Source: Tannerellaceae bacterium
Lineage (GTDB): Bacteria > Bacteroidota > Bacteroidia > Bacteroidales > Tannerellaceae
Assembly: GCA_031267775.1 (NCBI GenBank)
Contig: JAIRYL010000070.1
Location: forward strand, 1-35,131
Direction: 5' to 3'
DNA length: 35,131 bases
A program made the translations under genes and the position numbers. The notes under the pieces are model-generated. The model was given only the letters and a program-made list of their open reading frames with translations, ran no database searches and was not told where the DNA came from. Below are positions 9,943 to 19,288 of the stretch, in pieces. Each line of letters begins with the position of its first letter. Positions within the stretch are counted from its first letter, which is position 1.

Positions 9943-10695
9943 TTATTTAACTATCTTTTTTATACTTATATCGACCTTCACCTGGGGAGGGAGTCTATCT
10001 CCCACAATCGTATAGTAGAATAAACGTAACCCTATTTGAGCGCCTTTATCCAAAAAACCGCAATAGGCCGCTTTGGCAGATATAGAGGAAAAGGTTGATT
10101 CCTGATTTCCGGTAGTACAGGAGAGGGCGCCATTACTTTCTTTGTAGTTATAAATTGACAACGCAAAGGAACTTTTGTTGCCTTTATCTAACGAAACGCT
10201 TGCAAAAGAAGCCGTTATTTCATAGATACCACTTTCCTTAATCTGGTAGGCGAGTTTACCATTTGCATCCTGATCTAATTCTTCGCCTGCAGGGATATAA
10301 GCCGGATTTTGAAAATAAACTCTTGCATTCGTCTTCTCCGTAAGCGAGAAGGGCGAAACGGACGTCCCTATGAAAACGGTTTTTTTTCCTATACCGTTGA
10401 GTTTCTTGTCGGCCGATTCTACGGTTTCCAGTTTTTCCCAGATATTTCCGTTCCAGAAATACAAACCCTCTTCACCCGCATGCGTATTGACAACCAATAA
10501 ACCTTCTTTGGGAGAAACAACCGGAGAAGCGGAGGCTACGTTCGGTATATCGATTCTGGGAAGCAGTACGCCCTGACTGGTCGATTTTACTTCGAGTAAA
10601 ACGGGGTTTCCCGTCGGCTCTGTTCCTATAAACACCTGTGCGCTGACCAGCGTGACCGCTGAAAAAAGCATATATGCTATGAATAATTTTCTCAT
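9943..10695 (-). CDS. Secreted protein of unknown function (paralog 2 of 3)
   Basis: Signal peptide; VFIGTEPTGNPVLLEVKSTSQGVLLPRIDIPNV and GLLVVNTHAGEEGLYFWNGNIWEKL motifs. Confidence 0.75.
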   Translation of the reverse strand: MRKLFIAYMLFSAVTLVSAQVFIGTEPTGNPVLLEVKSTSQGVLLPRIDIPNVASASPVVSPKEGLLVVNTHAGEEGLYFWNGNIWEKLETVESADKKLNGIGKKTVFIGTSVSPFSLTEKTNARVYFQNPAYIPAGEELDQDANGKLAYQIKESGIYEITASFASVSLDKGNKSSFALSIYNYKESNGALSCTTGNQESTFSSISAKAAYCGFLDKGAQIGLRLFYYTIVGDRLPPQVKVDISIKKIVK

Positions 10696-10710
10696 TTCTT
10701 CAAATATCGT

Positions 10711-11532
10711 TTAGAATGTTGAAACATTAAAATATTTTCTCTTTACCGTTCCTGCACTATTGGCGCCATTGTATCCTTCCACCGTAATTTTTGTTCCCGC
10801 ATCCAACCTTCCGGTATGAATAATAGAGGGGGTCAGCGGGAGACGATTGCCGCTATAGTAATCGATCTTGAACAATAAATAATTGCGAACGGCGCTCACC
10901 GTTATCTGACTCGTCTGATTGGCGGGAGTCGTAATTTTCAACCGGATCTCAGCCACATCGTCTTTGTCTTCCTGGCTATGCGTTAGTTCCATGCCGCACA
11001 GGATTTTGTAAAAGCCCGCTTTAGGCACGACAAAGCAGTTATTGCCGGTATCAAAACAGTTACCGCTATTTTCGCTGATTTGCTGCGAATTAAACTTGAA
11101 AGGAATATTGACGTACGATGCAACTGCCTGTCCGGATACATCATTTGCCGCAAAAGAGAGTTGTTCGAGAGCGTAGAACGATTGGAGCATATTGTCAAAA
11201 GTCCGTTTGCTGACGATTTGTTCCCACCGTTTTTTCATGTTGCTCCATGCGTACAGCCCTTTGTACAGTCCTTTCGGGGCGTCTTCCTTCGTATTGTATA
11301 CCAACAGTCCGTCGACGGGGTTGTTGTTTTCAATAACCGCTATGTCGCTAACGCTTGTCAGCGCTACTTCGGGCAGCAGTACGCCTTTATTGTCAGACGA
11401 TATTTCCAGGGCTGCGGAGGAGTGAGGAGGATCTTGTGAACCAATATGTATTTGCGCCGAACCGGTTGCGATAAACAGCGTCATACCTAATAAAAAAAGA
11501 AACTTTTTCTTGCAGTAATTCGTTAAAAACAT
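10711..11532 (-). CDS. Secreted protein of unknown function (paralog 3 of 3)
   Basis: Signal peptide; IHIGSQDPPHSSAALEISSDNKGVLLPEVALTSV and GLLVYNTKEDAPKGLYKGLYAWSNMKKRWEQI motifs. Confidence 0.75.
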   Translation of the reverse strand: MFLTNYCKKKFLFLLGMTLFIATGSAQIHIGSQDPPHSSAALEISSDNKGVLLPEVALTSVSDIAVIENNNPVDGLLVYNTKEDAPKGLYKGLYAWSNMKKRWEQIVSKRTFDNMLQSFYALEQLSFAANDVSGQAVASYVNIPFKFNSQQISENSGNCFDTGNNCFVVPKAGFYKILCGMELTHSQEDKDDVAEIRLKITTPANQTSQITVSAVRNYLLFKIDYYSGNRLPLTPSIIHTGRLDAGTKITVEGYNGANSAGTVKRKYFNVSTF

Positions 11533-11587
11533 AGTTAATGTATTATTTATAGCATCCTTAAATGCATATAGATTTTAATAATGCCGC

Positions 11588-11595
11588 CAAAGGTA
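11588..11595 (-). promoter_or_regulatory. Bacteroidetes-type -7 element upstream of the three-paralog operon
   Basis: TACCTTTG on the minus strand, about 55 nt upstream of the 11532 start; no convincing -33 element. Confidence 0.5.
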
Positions 11596-11787
11596 AGCCT
11601 TTTTTGATGTATAAATATAAAAATGCACTCTTAAATATTTAAAATAAAACTCAAAAAGAGAAAAGCTCCCTTGTTAGTTGTTAGGCTATTAGGCGCAAAA
11701 TTCAGCCTTTTTTGAACGTTTTCACCCTTTTCTCCATTAACTACGCCGAAATTAAATGCGCCAGAGCGTTTTTTATAGAAAAAAACC

Positions 11788-11795
11788 TACCTTTG
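11788..11795 (+). promoter_or_regulatory. Bacteroidetes-type -7 element
   Basis: TACCTTTG (TAnnTTTG) upstream of the small ORF at 11912; weak -33. Confidence 0.4.
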
Positions 11796-11911
11796 TCTAA
11801 CTATGTATGAAATAAGTAAAGGCTGTCAAAATTCCGAAAACCGAATTGTCTTATCAATTCATTCATCAGAATGGTGAAAAAGCCTGTACATGAATCAACT
11901 CAAACAAGGTT

Positions 11912-12094
11912 ATGGCACGAAGAAAACTAACAAACAGTCAGGTCGTATGCATTACCCTATTATGGGGATTCTTATGCTATCTGTTACTTACCTGCAGTCC
12001 GAAAATAGATTTCTATGTCGTTTTTTCTCTGATTGCTTCCGGCGTTATTGTGTTTGTTACAATCTATAAAAACATTAAAAATCAAAAAGAATGA
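11912..12094 (+). CDS. Small membrane protein (60 aa, about two TM segments), unknown function
   Basis: VVCITLLWGFLCYLLLTC and FYVVFSLIASGVIVFVTIY hydrophobic stretches; plausible upstream promoter box. Confidence 0.5.
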   Translation: MARRKLTNSQVVCITLLWGFLCYLLLTCSPKIDFYVVFSLIASGVIVFVTIYKNIKNQKE

Positions 12095-12164
12095 CATTTC
12101 GAAACATTTAGCATAAAAAACACATTCAAATGATAATTTTTTTTGCTTTTTTGCTTTCAACTAT

Positions 12165-12194
12165 TTTGTCGCTTTAAAAATTAACTTACCTTCG
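12165..12194 (+). promoter_or_regulatory. Bacteroidetes-type promoter of gdhA
   Basis: TTTG (12165-12168), about 18 nt spacer, TACCTTCG (12187-12194), about 65 nt upstream of the gdhA ATG. Confidence 0.5.
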
Positions 12195-12258
12195 CATCGT
12201 CATAAAAAGACGAGTGCGGATAACAATTTGGTATAATTTTTAAATTAATTACAAACTT

Positions 12259-13593
12259 ATGAAAGCAAAAGAAACGCTTGACAACTTAAAAAGAAGATTC
12301 CCAAACGAACCTGAGTATCATCAGGCTGTTGAAGAAGTGTTAGGGTCTATTGAAGAAACCTATAATCAACATCCTGAATTTGAAAAGAACAATCTGATTG
12401 AACGCTTGTGTATTCCAGACCGTATATTTTCTTTCCGTATTACCTGGACGGACGATAGAGGACAAGTACACGCCAATATGGCTTACCGTATCCAGCATAA
12501 TAACGCGATTGGCCCGTACAAAGGCGGTATGCGTTTCCATGCATCGGTAAATCCTTCTATCCTTAAATTCCTTGCCTTTGAACAAACCTTTAAAAATTCG
12601 CTGACTACCCTTCCGATGGGCGGGGGTAAAGGCGGTTCGGATTTTAATCCCAAAGGAAAATCCAATGCTGAAATTATGCGTTTCTGCCAGGCGTATATGC
12701 TGGAACTGTGGCGCCATATCGGCCCGGATACGGATGTTCCGGCCGGCGATATAGGCGTTGGCGGCCGCGAAGTATCGTATATGTATGGCATGTACAAGAA
12801 AATGGCGCGCGAAAATACCGGTACATTTACCGGCAAAGGCCTGGAATTTGGAGGTTCGTTAATTCGCCCGGAAGCAACGGGGTATGGAAATGTTTACTTC
12901 CTGCTGGAAATGCTGAAAACGCGCAATATCGATCTGAAAGGTAAAGTAGTGGCTGTTTCCGGCTCCGGGAACGTAGCCCAGTATACCGTTGAAAAGCTGA
13001 TAGAATCAGGCGCAAAACCGATTACCTTATCCGATTCAAACGGCTATATCTACGATCCGGACGGCATAGACAGCGAAAAGCTTGCTTATATAATGGAACT
13101 TAAAAACCTGTATCGCGGACGCATCAGGGAATATGCGGAAACGTACAACTGCAAATATGTGGAAGGCGCTCGTCCGTGGGGCGAAATATGCGACATAGCC
13201 TTACCCAGCGCCACGCAGAACGAATTGACCGGCGACGATGCTAAAACATTATTAGCCAATGGATGTATCGCCGTTTCGGAAGGAGCTAATATGCCTTCTA
13301 CGCCGGAAGCTATCGACGCTTTCCTTGCAGCAAAAATACTGTACGCTCCAGGTAAAGCGGCAAACGCAGGAGGCGTGGCCGTTTCCGGTTTGGAAATGAC
13401 GCAAAATGCGATGAAACTAAGTTGGACCCGCGAAGAAGTAGACGCCAAACTGAAGAGTATCATGAAGTCAATCCATACGCAATGTACTCAATACGGAACA
13501 CGTCCCGACGGTTTTGTCGATTATGTAAAAGGAGCTAATATTGCAGGCTTTATGAAAGTAGCCAAAGCTATGATGGCGCAAGGGATACTTTAA
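12259..13593 (+). CDS. gdhA: NAD(P)-dependent glutamate dehydrogenase
   Basis: 444 aa; NAIGPYKGGMRFH, LTTLPMGGGKGGSDFNPKGKS, DTDVPAGDIGVGGREV are diagnostic. Confidence 0.97.
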   Translation: MKAKETLDNLKRRFPNEPEYHQAVEEVLGSIEETYNQHPEFEKNNLIERLCIPDRIFSFRITWTDDRGQVHANMAYRIQHNNAIGPYKGGMRFHASVNPSILKFLAFEQTFKNSLTTLPMGGGKGGSDFNPKGKSNAEIMRFCQAYMLELWRHIGPDTDVPAGDIGVGGREVSYMYGMYKKMARENTGTFTGKGLEFGGSLIRPEATGYGNVYFLLEMLKTRNIDLKGKVVAVSGSGNVAQYTVEKLIESGAKPITLSDSNGYIYDPDGIDSEKLAYIMELKNLYRGRIREYAETYNCKYVEGARPWGEICDIALPSATQNELTGDDAKTLLANGCIAVSEGANMPSTPEAIDAFLAAKILYAPGKAANAGGVAVSGLEMTQNAMKLSWTREEVDAKLKSIMKSIHTQCTQYGTRPDGFVDYVKGANIAGFMKVAKAMMAQGIL

Positions 13594-13614
13594 TTGTTAT
13601 ATGTTTATACAGAG

Positions 13615-13647
13615 GCCGGCGTACGTATGGTATGCCGGCTTTTTTTA
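13615..13647 (+). terminator. Rho-independent terminator of gdhA
   Basis: GCCGGCGTAC / GTATGCCGGC stem followed by a T-run. Confidence 0.8.
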
Positions 13648-13770
13648 TCCGGTTACGCGATCCATCTCCACCCGAAACATGGCGAAGTTTTTTCCAAAAA
13701 TATTATCAATTTTTTAAAGAATTATATTCATTTTTTACGGGATATGATATAAAATGTCTTAATCTCTCAG

Positions 13771-13778
13771 TATATTTG
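13771..13778 (+). promoter_or_regulatory. Bacteroidetes-type -7 element upstream of the kinase-RapZ gene
   Basis: TATATTTG (TAnnTTTG) 18 nt upstream of the ATG. Confidence 0.45.
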
Positions 13779-13795
13779 CATAACAAAAAACGAGG

Positions 13796-15226
13796 ATGAT
13801 TATTGACAAATTAAATAAAATCTACTATTCTTATACCGGCAATCAGGCCAAAGAAATAAATGAGTTACCATCGTCGGGTTCCAGCCGCCGTTATTTCCGC
13901 ATAACAGGAAACAAGACATTCATTGGGGTAAGCGGTACGTCGCAAGAGGAGAATAACGCATTTATTTATATGGCTCGCCATTTTCGTCAAAAAGGGTTAA
14001 ACGTTCCTGAAGTATATTATCAGTCCGACGACAAATTTTTTTATTTACAAGAAGATTTAGGCGACGTTCTTTTATTCCACGCTATTGAAAAAGGGCGTAA
14101 AAGTTGCGTATTCGACGAATACGAACGCCGGTTATTACGTAAAACCATCTCGCAGTTACCCGCTATCCAGGTAACGGGAGCGTATCATTTTGATTTTCGG
14201 CGCTGCTATCCTCAGCCGGCGTTTAACCGGCGTTCTATCCTGTGGGACCTGAATTACTTTAAATACTGCTTCCTGAAAGCTACCGGCATGGATTTTCAGG
14301 AGAACAGGCTGGAAGATGATTTTCAAAAACTGAGCGACGTATTATTATGTACCGCTTCCGATACGTTCCTTTATCGTGATTTTCAATCGCGAAATGTGAT
14401 GATCAAAGATGGAGAACCCTGGTTTATCGACTTTCAGGGTGGACGGAAAGGCCCTGTTTATTATGATGTAGCCTCTTTTTTATGGCAAGCCAAAGCCAAT
14501 TTTCCGGAAGACTTAAAGAAAGAATTACTTGCCGAATATATGACGGCCTTGAGCCGGTACATCCCTGTTAAGGAAACAGATTTCCTGAATCAATTACGTC
14601 ATTTTGTTCTGTTCCGCACGCTACAGGTATTAGGGGCTTACGGATTTCGGGGGTATTTTGAGAAGAAACCTCATTTTATACAAAGCGTTCCTTACGCCAT
14701 TGAAAATCTGCTCCGGCTGTTGCGCGACGATTTTCCGGCATATCCATACCTGTGTTCCGTCCTCCGCGAATTAACCGGCCTGAAACAGTTTTCGGACGAT
14801 ATTCAGAAACGGCTGCTGGAGGTAAAAATCGTTAGTTTCGCTTACAAAAAAGGAATCCCCAACGATCCTACCGGAAATGGAGGAGGTTTTGTTTTTGATT
14901 GCAGGGCTATCAATAATCCGGGTAAATATGAACGGTATAACCATTTTACAGGACTGGACGAACCTGTTATCCGCTTTCTTGAAGACGACGGCGAAATAAC
15001 CCGCTTTCTTACGCATGTGCATACGCTTGTAGACGCTTCCGTCAAACGCTATTTAGACCGCGGCTTTACCAACCTGATGGTTTGTTTCGGATGCACGGGA
15101 GGACAACACCGCTCGGTATATTCGGCGCAACAACTGGCAGAGCGCCTGCATGCCACATTTGGAGTAAAAATCCACCTGACACACAGGGAACAGAATATTG
15201 AACAAATCTTCAACGCTGTACAATGA
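13796..15226 (+). CDS. Aminoglycoside-phosphotransferase/AmgK-like kinase domain fused to a RapZ C-terminal domain
   Basis: N-terminal SSRRYFRITG, FYLQEDLGD, TFLYRDFQSRNVMI, PWFIDFQGGRKGPVYYDVASFLW (APH fold); C-terminal VSFAYKKGIP...GGGFVFDCRAINNPG...VCFGCTGGQHRSVYSAQQLAERL (RapZ C-domain). Confidence 0.93.
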   Translation: MIIDKLNKIYYSYTGNQAKEINELPSSGSSRRYFRITGNKTFIGVSGTSQEENNAFIYMARHFRQKGLNVPEVYYQSDDKFFYLQEDLGDVLLFHAIEKGRKSCVFDEYERRLLRKTISQLPAIQVTGAYHFDFRRCYPQPAFNRRSILWDLNYFKYCFLKATGMDFQENRLEDDFQKLSDVLLCTASDTFLYRDFQSRNVMIKDGEPWFIDFQGGRKGPVYYDVASFLWQAKANFPEDLKKELLAEYMTALSRYIPVKETDFLNQLRHFVLFRTLQVLGAYGFRGYFEKKPHFIQSVPYAIENLLRLLRDDFPAYPYLCSVLRELTGLKQFSDDIQKRLLEVKIVSFAYKKGIPNDPTGNGGGFVFDCRAINNPGKYERYNHFTGLDEPVIRFLEDDGEITRFLTHVHTLVDASVKRYLDRGFTNLMVCFGCTGGQHRSVYSAQQLAERLHATFGVKIHLTHREQNIEQIFNAVQ

Positions 15227-15957
15227 AAGCTATGATCCTTGCCGCGGGCTTGGGGACGCGCCTCAAACCGATAACCAATAACACTCCAAAAGCATTGATA
15301 CCCATTAATGGCAAACCTATACTGGAACACCTGATCCTGAAATTAAAGGCTGCCGGTTTCCGCGAGGTCGTTATAAACATACATCATTTGGGCGAACAAA
15401 TTATCGACTTTCTGACGGCAAACGATAACTTCGGCGTCAAAATCAAACTATCCGACGAACGCGATTATTTATTGGATACGGGAGGAGGTATTAAATACGC
15501 CGCCAAATTCCTTGCGCAAAACAATGAACCTTTTTTAGTGCATAATGTAGATATCGTTTCGGACGTAGACCTGAAGGCGCTTTACAATCGTCATTTGGAA
15601 ACGAATGCGCTTGCAACCTTACTGGTAAGCAAAAGAAACACGTCGCGCTACCTGTTATTTGATAAAGACAACAAGCTATGCGCCTGGCATAATCACGATA
15701 CGGGAGAGGTGAAGTCTTTTTTTCCTAATTTCGACCTGCAAAAACATAGTGAATATGCCTTTGGCGGCGTACATGTTATTTCGCCCCAAATATTTGAATG
15801 GATGGAAGAATGGACGGGTAAGTTTTCTATCATAAACTTTTACCTGTCTGTTTGCGTTAAAACAAACATCCAGGCGTATGTTCCTAAAAACATCCATCTG
15901 ATAGATATAGGGAAACCGGAAGCTATCAGGCGGATCTATGGTTTAAAAAACCGGTGA
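15223..15957 (+). CDS. Sugar-1-phosphate nucleotidyltransferase (MurU-like)
   Basis: MKAMILAAGLGTRLKPITNNTPKALIPINGKPILEHLI; overlaps the upstream stop by 4 bp (ATGA). Confidence 0.92.
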   Translation: MKAMILAAGLGTRLKPITNNTPKALIPINGKPILEHLILKLKAAGFREVVINIHHLGEQIIDFLTANDNFGVKIKLSDERDYLLDTGGGIKYAAKFLAQNNEPFLVHNVDIVSDVDLKALYNRHLETNALATLLVSKRNTSRYLLFDKDNKLCAWHNHDTGEVKSFFPNFDLQKHSEYAFGGVHVISPQIFEWMEEWTGKFSIINFYLSVCVKTNIQAYVPKNIHLIDIGKPEAIRRIYGLKNR

Positions 15958-16010
15958 TAAACAGGTATTTATGCTATCGCGTTCTATTTATTTAATCCAT
16001 GCTATAAGAT

Positions 16011-17006
16011 ATGAGAACATTTATTTTCAGTTTACTCTTTCTATCCGGCTGGTTGACAATGCATGCGCAACAGCCTGTATTAACGTTTCATGCAAACGGA
16101 AAATTCAAGATTGTACAGTTTACCGATATACATTATATCCATAACAACCCGAAGTCGGACGTATCTATTGAACGAATCCATGACATACTTGACGCCGAAA
16201 AGCCGGACTTGGCGCTCCTTACCGGAGATATTATTTATGGAGAACCGGCGGAAGAAGGACTTCGTTTTATACTGAAGCAAATTTCCGACAGGAAAATCCC
16301 TTTTGCCTGTATGTTCGGCAATCATGACGACGAGCAAGGGTTAACCCGCGCTCAATTGTTTGATATTATTAAAACCATTCCTTACAACTTGACGGGTACG
16401 ACCGAAGGGTTGCCGGGCGTTACCAATTTTATCCTGCCGGTTAAAAACAGACAGGGGAATAAGGATCTGGCAATCCTGTATTGCCTCGATTCGCATGCTT
16501 ATTCTTCTATGAAAGGCGTCGAAGGGTATGACTACATTAAATTTGCTCAAATTCAATGGTATCGCGAGAAAAGTATGGCTTATACAAGAGAAAACGGAGG
16601 AAAACCGATCCCTTCGCTGGCCTTCTTCCATATCCCGCTACCCGAATATAATCAGGCGGCAGCCGACGAAACGGCTATATTGATTGGCAGCCGTAAAGAA
16701 AAAGCCTGCGCTCCCCAACTTAATTCAGGCTTGTTTGCCTCCATGAAAGAAATGGGCGATATCAGGGGAATGTTTGTTGGACACGACCACGATTGCGACT
16801 ATGCCGTTATCTGGAAAGATATTATGCTGGCATACGGACGGTATACGGGAGGCGACACGGTGTACAATAATTTGCCGAACGGCGCGCGGATTATTGAATT
16901 AACGGAAGGAGAAGAGGGATTCAAAACCTGGATTCGCCTGAAAAACAACGAGATAATCAATCGCATTGATTATCCTTCCGACGTTATAAAAAAAGAAGAC
17001 GAGTAA
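16011..17006 (+). CDS. Secreted calcineurin-like metallophosphatase
   Basis: Signal peptide; FTDIHY, LLTGDIIYG, GNHDDE, FFHIPLPEY, GHDHDCDY metallophosphatase motifs. Confidence 0.93.
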   Translation: MRTFIFSLLFLSGWLTMHAQQPVLTFHANGKFKIVQFTDIHYIHNNPKSDVSIERIHDILDAEKPDLALLTGDIIYGEPAEEGLRFILKQISDRKIPFACMFGNHDDEQGLTRAQLFDIIKTIPYNLTGTTEGLPGVTNFILPVKNRQGNKDLAILYCLDSHAYSSMKGVEGYDYIKFAQIQWYREKSMAYTRENGGKPIPSLAFFHIPLPEYNQAAADETAILIGSRKEKACAPQLNSGLFASMKEMGDIRGMFVGHDHDCDYAVIWKDIMLAYGRYTGGDTVYNNLPNGARIIELTEGEEGFKTWIRLKNNEIINRIDYPSDVIKKEDE

Positions 17007-17740
17007 ATAAGAAGGATGCTCAAATAGAAACATGCTTCACAGAGAAGAAACAACGCGCCACAGCAATCGCCCGTATAACCTTGTATTTTCTTTTTCATCA
17101 ACGCAGTGAGGAAATACCACCCTGTAACCGGCGCCAGCGTGGCGAGCAGGTATTGCGCGCCAGGCAGTCCGGCCAAAGGGAGTAAGGTGAAAATAAAACA
17201 AACCGCATAATCCCTGACGCTCATTTTAGCAAAAACTACTCCGCTCTTGGCTTCCGCCTGGCTTCGCGCATAAGGCAGCCGATTGACAACCATAGACGAT
17301 ATACCCTTCGCGAAGGGGTCGCCGGCCAGTAAAGCGGCGCTTGCCAACTCAACGGGAAGCTGATTCAGCAGGGCATAAAACAAGGCAAAATAAAGCAGAA
17401 GCCCTGTCGCGCCATAAACGCCGATATGCGAATCTTTCATAATAGCCAGAATCCGTTCGCGCGAGGCGCCTCCTCCAAAACCGTCGAAAAAATCGGCAAG
17501 TCCGTCTTCGTGCAAACAACCGGTGATTAATAAACGGGCGATTATGGCAAAAAGCAGGGCAACGCTATAAGGCAAAAGCAGGGAAGCGACAGACAAAACA
17601 AGTACCGAACATCCGGAGGTAAGCCATCCGGTAAGCGGCCAGTAAGGGAGGATACGCGCAAAATACGCGGCCGGAATCGTTGCCAGCCGCCAAAAAGGTA
17701 GCCGGGTAAAGAAGATGAAAGCCGCTATTATCTGCCGCAT
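16970..17740 (-). CDS. cobS: Adenosylcobinamide-GDP ribazoletransferase
   Basis: FFTRLPFWRL, CLHEDGLADFFDGFGGG, ILAIMKDSHIGVYGA; polytopic; next to cobT. Confidence 0.94.
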   Translation of the reverse strand: MRQIIAAFIFFTRLPFWRLATIPAAYFARILPYWPLTGWLTSGCSVLVLSVASLLLPYSVALLFAIIARLLITGCLHEDGLADFFDGFGGGASRERILAIMKDSHIGVYGATGLLLYFALFYALLNQLPVELASAALLAGDPFAKGISSMVVNRLPYARSQAEAKSGVVFAKMSVRDYAVCFIFTLLPLAGLPGAQYLLATLAPVTGWYFLTALMKKKIQGYTGDCCGALFLLCEACFYLSILLIYSSSFFITSEG

Positions 17741-17741
17741 C

Positions 17742-18780
17742 TCAAAAATATTTAGTGACAGACGCTTTAGAAAAACTATGCATCTCGTTGATCATCCTAA
17801 CGGCAGAGGCTACAATCGGATAGGCGCAAATAGCGCCGCTCCCCTCGCCCAGCCGAAGCCCCAGATGCAATAACGGCGCGGCGTGAAGTATCTCCAGCAG
17901 CTTTTTATGGCCGGCCTCGCCTCCGCAATGCCCATAGATGCAACAGGACAAAACTTCCGGATATAGTTTAGAAGCCGCCAGCACGCAGTTTGTCATGATA
18001 AAACCGTCTACTAAAATCAGCATTTTCAGTTCGGCCGCCCGAAGCATACCGCCTACCGCCATAACCATTTCGTAACCGCCAAAATAACGCATTACATTTA
18101 ATACGGAACGATCGCCTTTATACTTATCCAAAGCGGCCTGCAACACCTGTTGCTTGCGCCTGACGCCTTCGCCGTCTAATCCGCATCCGGCGCCAACGCA
18201 ACCGGCCAGGGGTACGCCTGCGAGGCAAGTCATCCACATACTTGACGCGGCCGTATTGGCAATGCCCATTTCCCCCAAACTGATTATATTAGATCCGTTG
18301 CGATAACATTCCGTTACCACCTCCGCCCCGTATTGAAGCGCCTGCTCCATTTCACGAATCGTCATGGCAGGTTCATGTAAAAAATTCCGCGTGCCTTTCC
18401 GTATCTTACGATGGATGATCCGGGTATCCGGCGGGAAATCACAGGCTATCCCGGCGTCGACAACTTTCAACTGAAAGCCGTGCTGGCGGGCTAAGAAACA
18501 AACGCCCGCTCCTCCGCTGAGAAACGCAGCGATCATCTGGCGGGTAACTTCTTTGGGCGATTGACTGACGCCTTCGTCGGCAATCCCGTGATCGGCTGCA
18601 AAAATGATATTTACCGGCTTCCGTAAAGAAGGCGAAAGCGTTTGCTGTACCAGCCCTATTTGCATGGCTAAGGCTTCCAAAACGCCCAACGAACCTTGGG
18701 GCTTGGCCAGGGCGTCTATCTTTTGCTGCAACGCGCAAGCTATGCCGGTATCCGGCGCTGTTATATTAAAAACGATCATG
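17742..18780 (-). CDS. cobT: Nicotinate-nucleotide-dimethylbenzimidazole phosphoribosyltransferase
   Basis: [56 protein letters not shown]; start reassigned to [12 protein letters not shown] (ORF track extends to 18857). Confidence 0.95.
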
Positions 18781-19288
18781 ACTTTATTGTAAGGGGAATT
18801 CCGCTTATCATTACGATTACTTCGTCGGCGCGGGAAGCGATATACTGGTTTAACCAACCCTGCATATCGGTAAACTTCCGCTGCACTTCGTTCGCAGAAG
18901 CGCCACCCGATCCGATTTCATTAGTTATGAAGATAAAACAAGCTTCCTGGCCGGTCAGCCGATCAAATTCATCTTTGATAAGAGACAGGGCTTTTTCTAC
19001 GTCGGCGTTGGCGTCGTAAAAAAAGTTGGTAGCCCAAAGAGTTACGCAATCTATCACAACCACCCGTCCCTGCAATGCATGCCGGCTCAGGTATTTGTCT
19101 TCTTCTATATTCGTCCATTCGGGGCCTCTGTCTTTTTTGTGCCGCTCGATGCGCTTCCGGTGTTCGTCGTCCCAGAAGCGAGACGTTGCCAGGTAAACGG
19201 GGCGCTCCGTTTGGCGTAGCGCCAGTTGCTGCGCATAGCCGCTTTTGTTTGAACGCTGTCCGCCGGTAATCAGTATCATTCGTTTCAT
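18776..19288 (-). CDS. cobU: Adenosylcobinamide kinase / adenosylcobinamide-phosphate guanylyltransferase
   Basis: [56 protein letters not shown]; start at [10 protein letters not shown]. Confidence 0.95.
   Translation of the reverse strand: MKRMILITGGQRSNKSGYAQQLALRQTERPVYLATSRFWDDEHRKRIERHKKDRGPEWTNIEEDKYLSRHALQGRVVVIDCVTLWATNFFYDANADVEKALSLIKDEFDRLTGQEACFIFITNEIGSGGASANEVQRKFTDMQGWLNQYIASRADEVIVMISGIPLTIKS

Noticed and set aside
18781-18857. N-terminal extension of CobT ([26 protein letters not shown])
   Set aside because: It lies within cobU coding sequence and lacks CobT similarity; the internal start at 18780 fits the compact operon.
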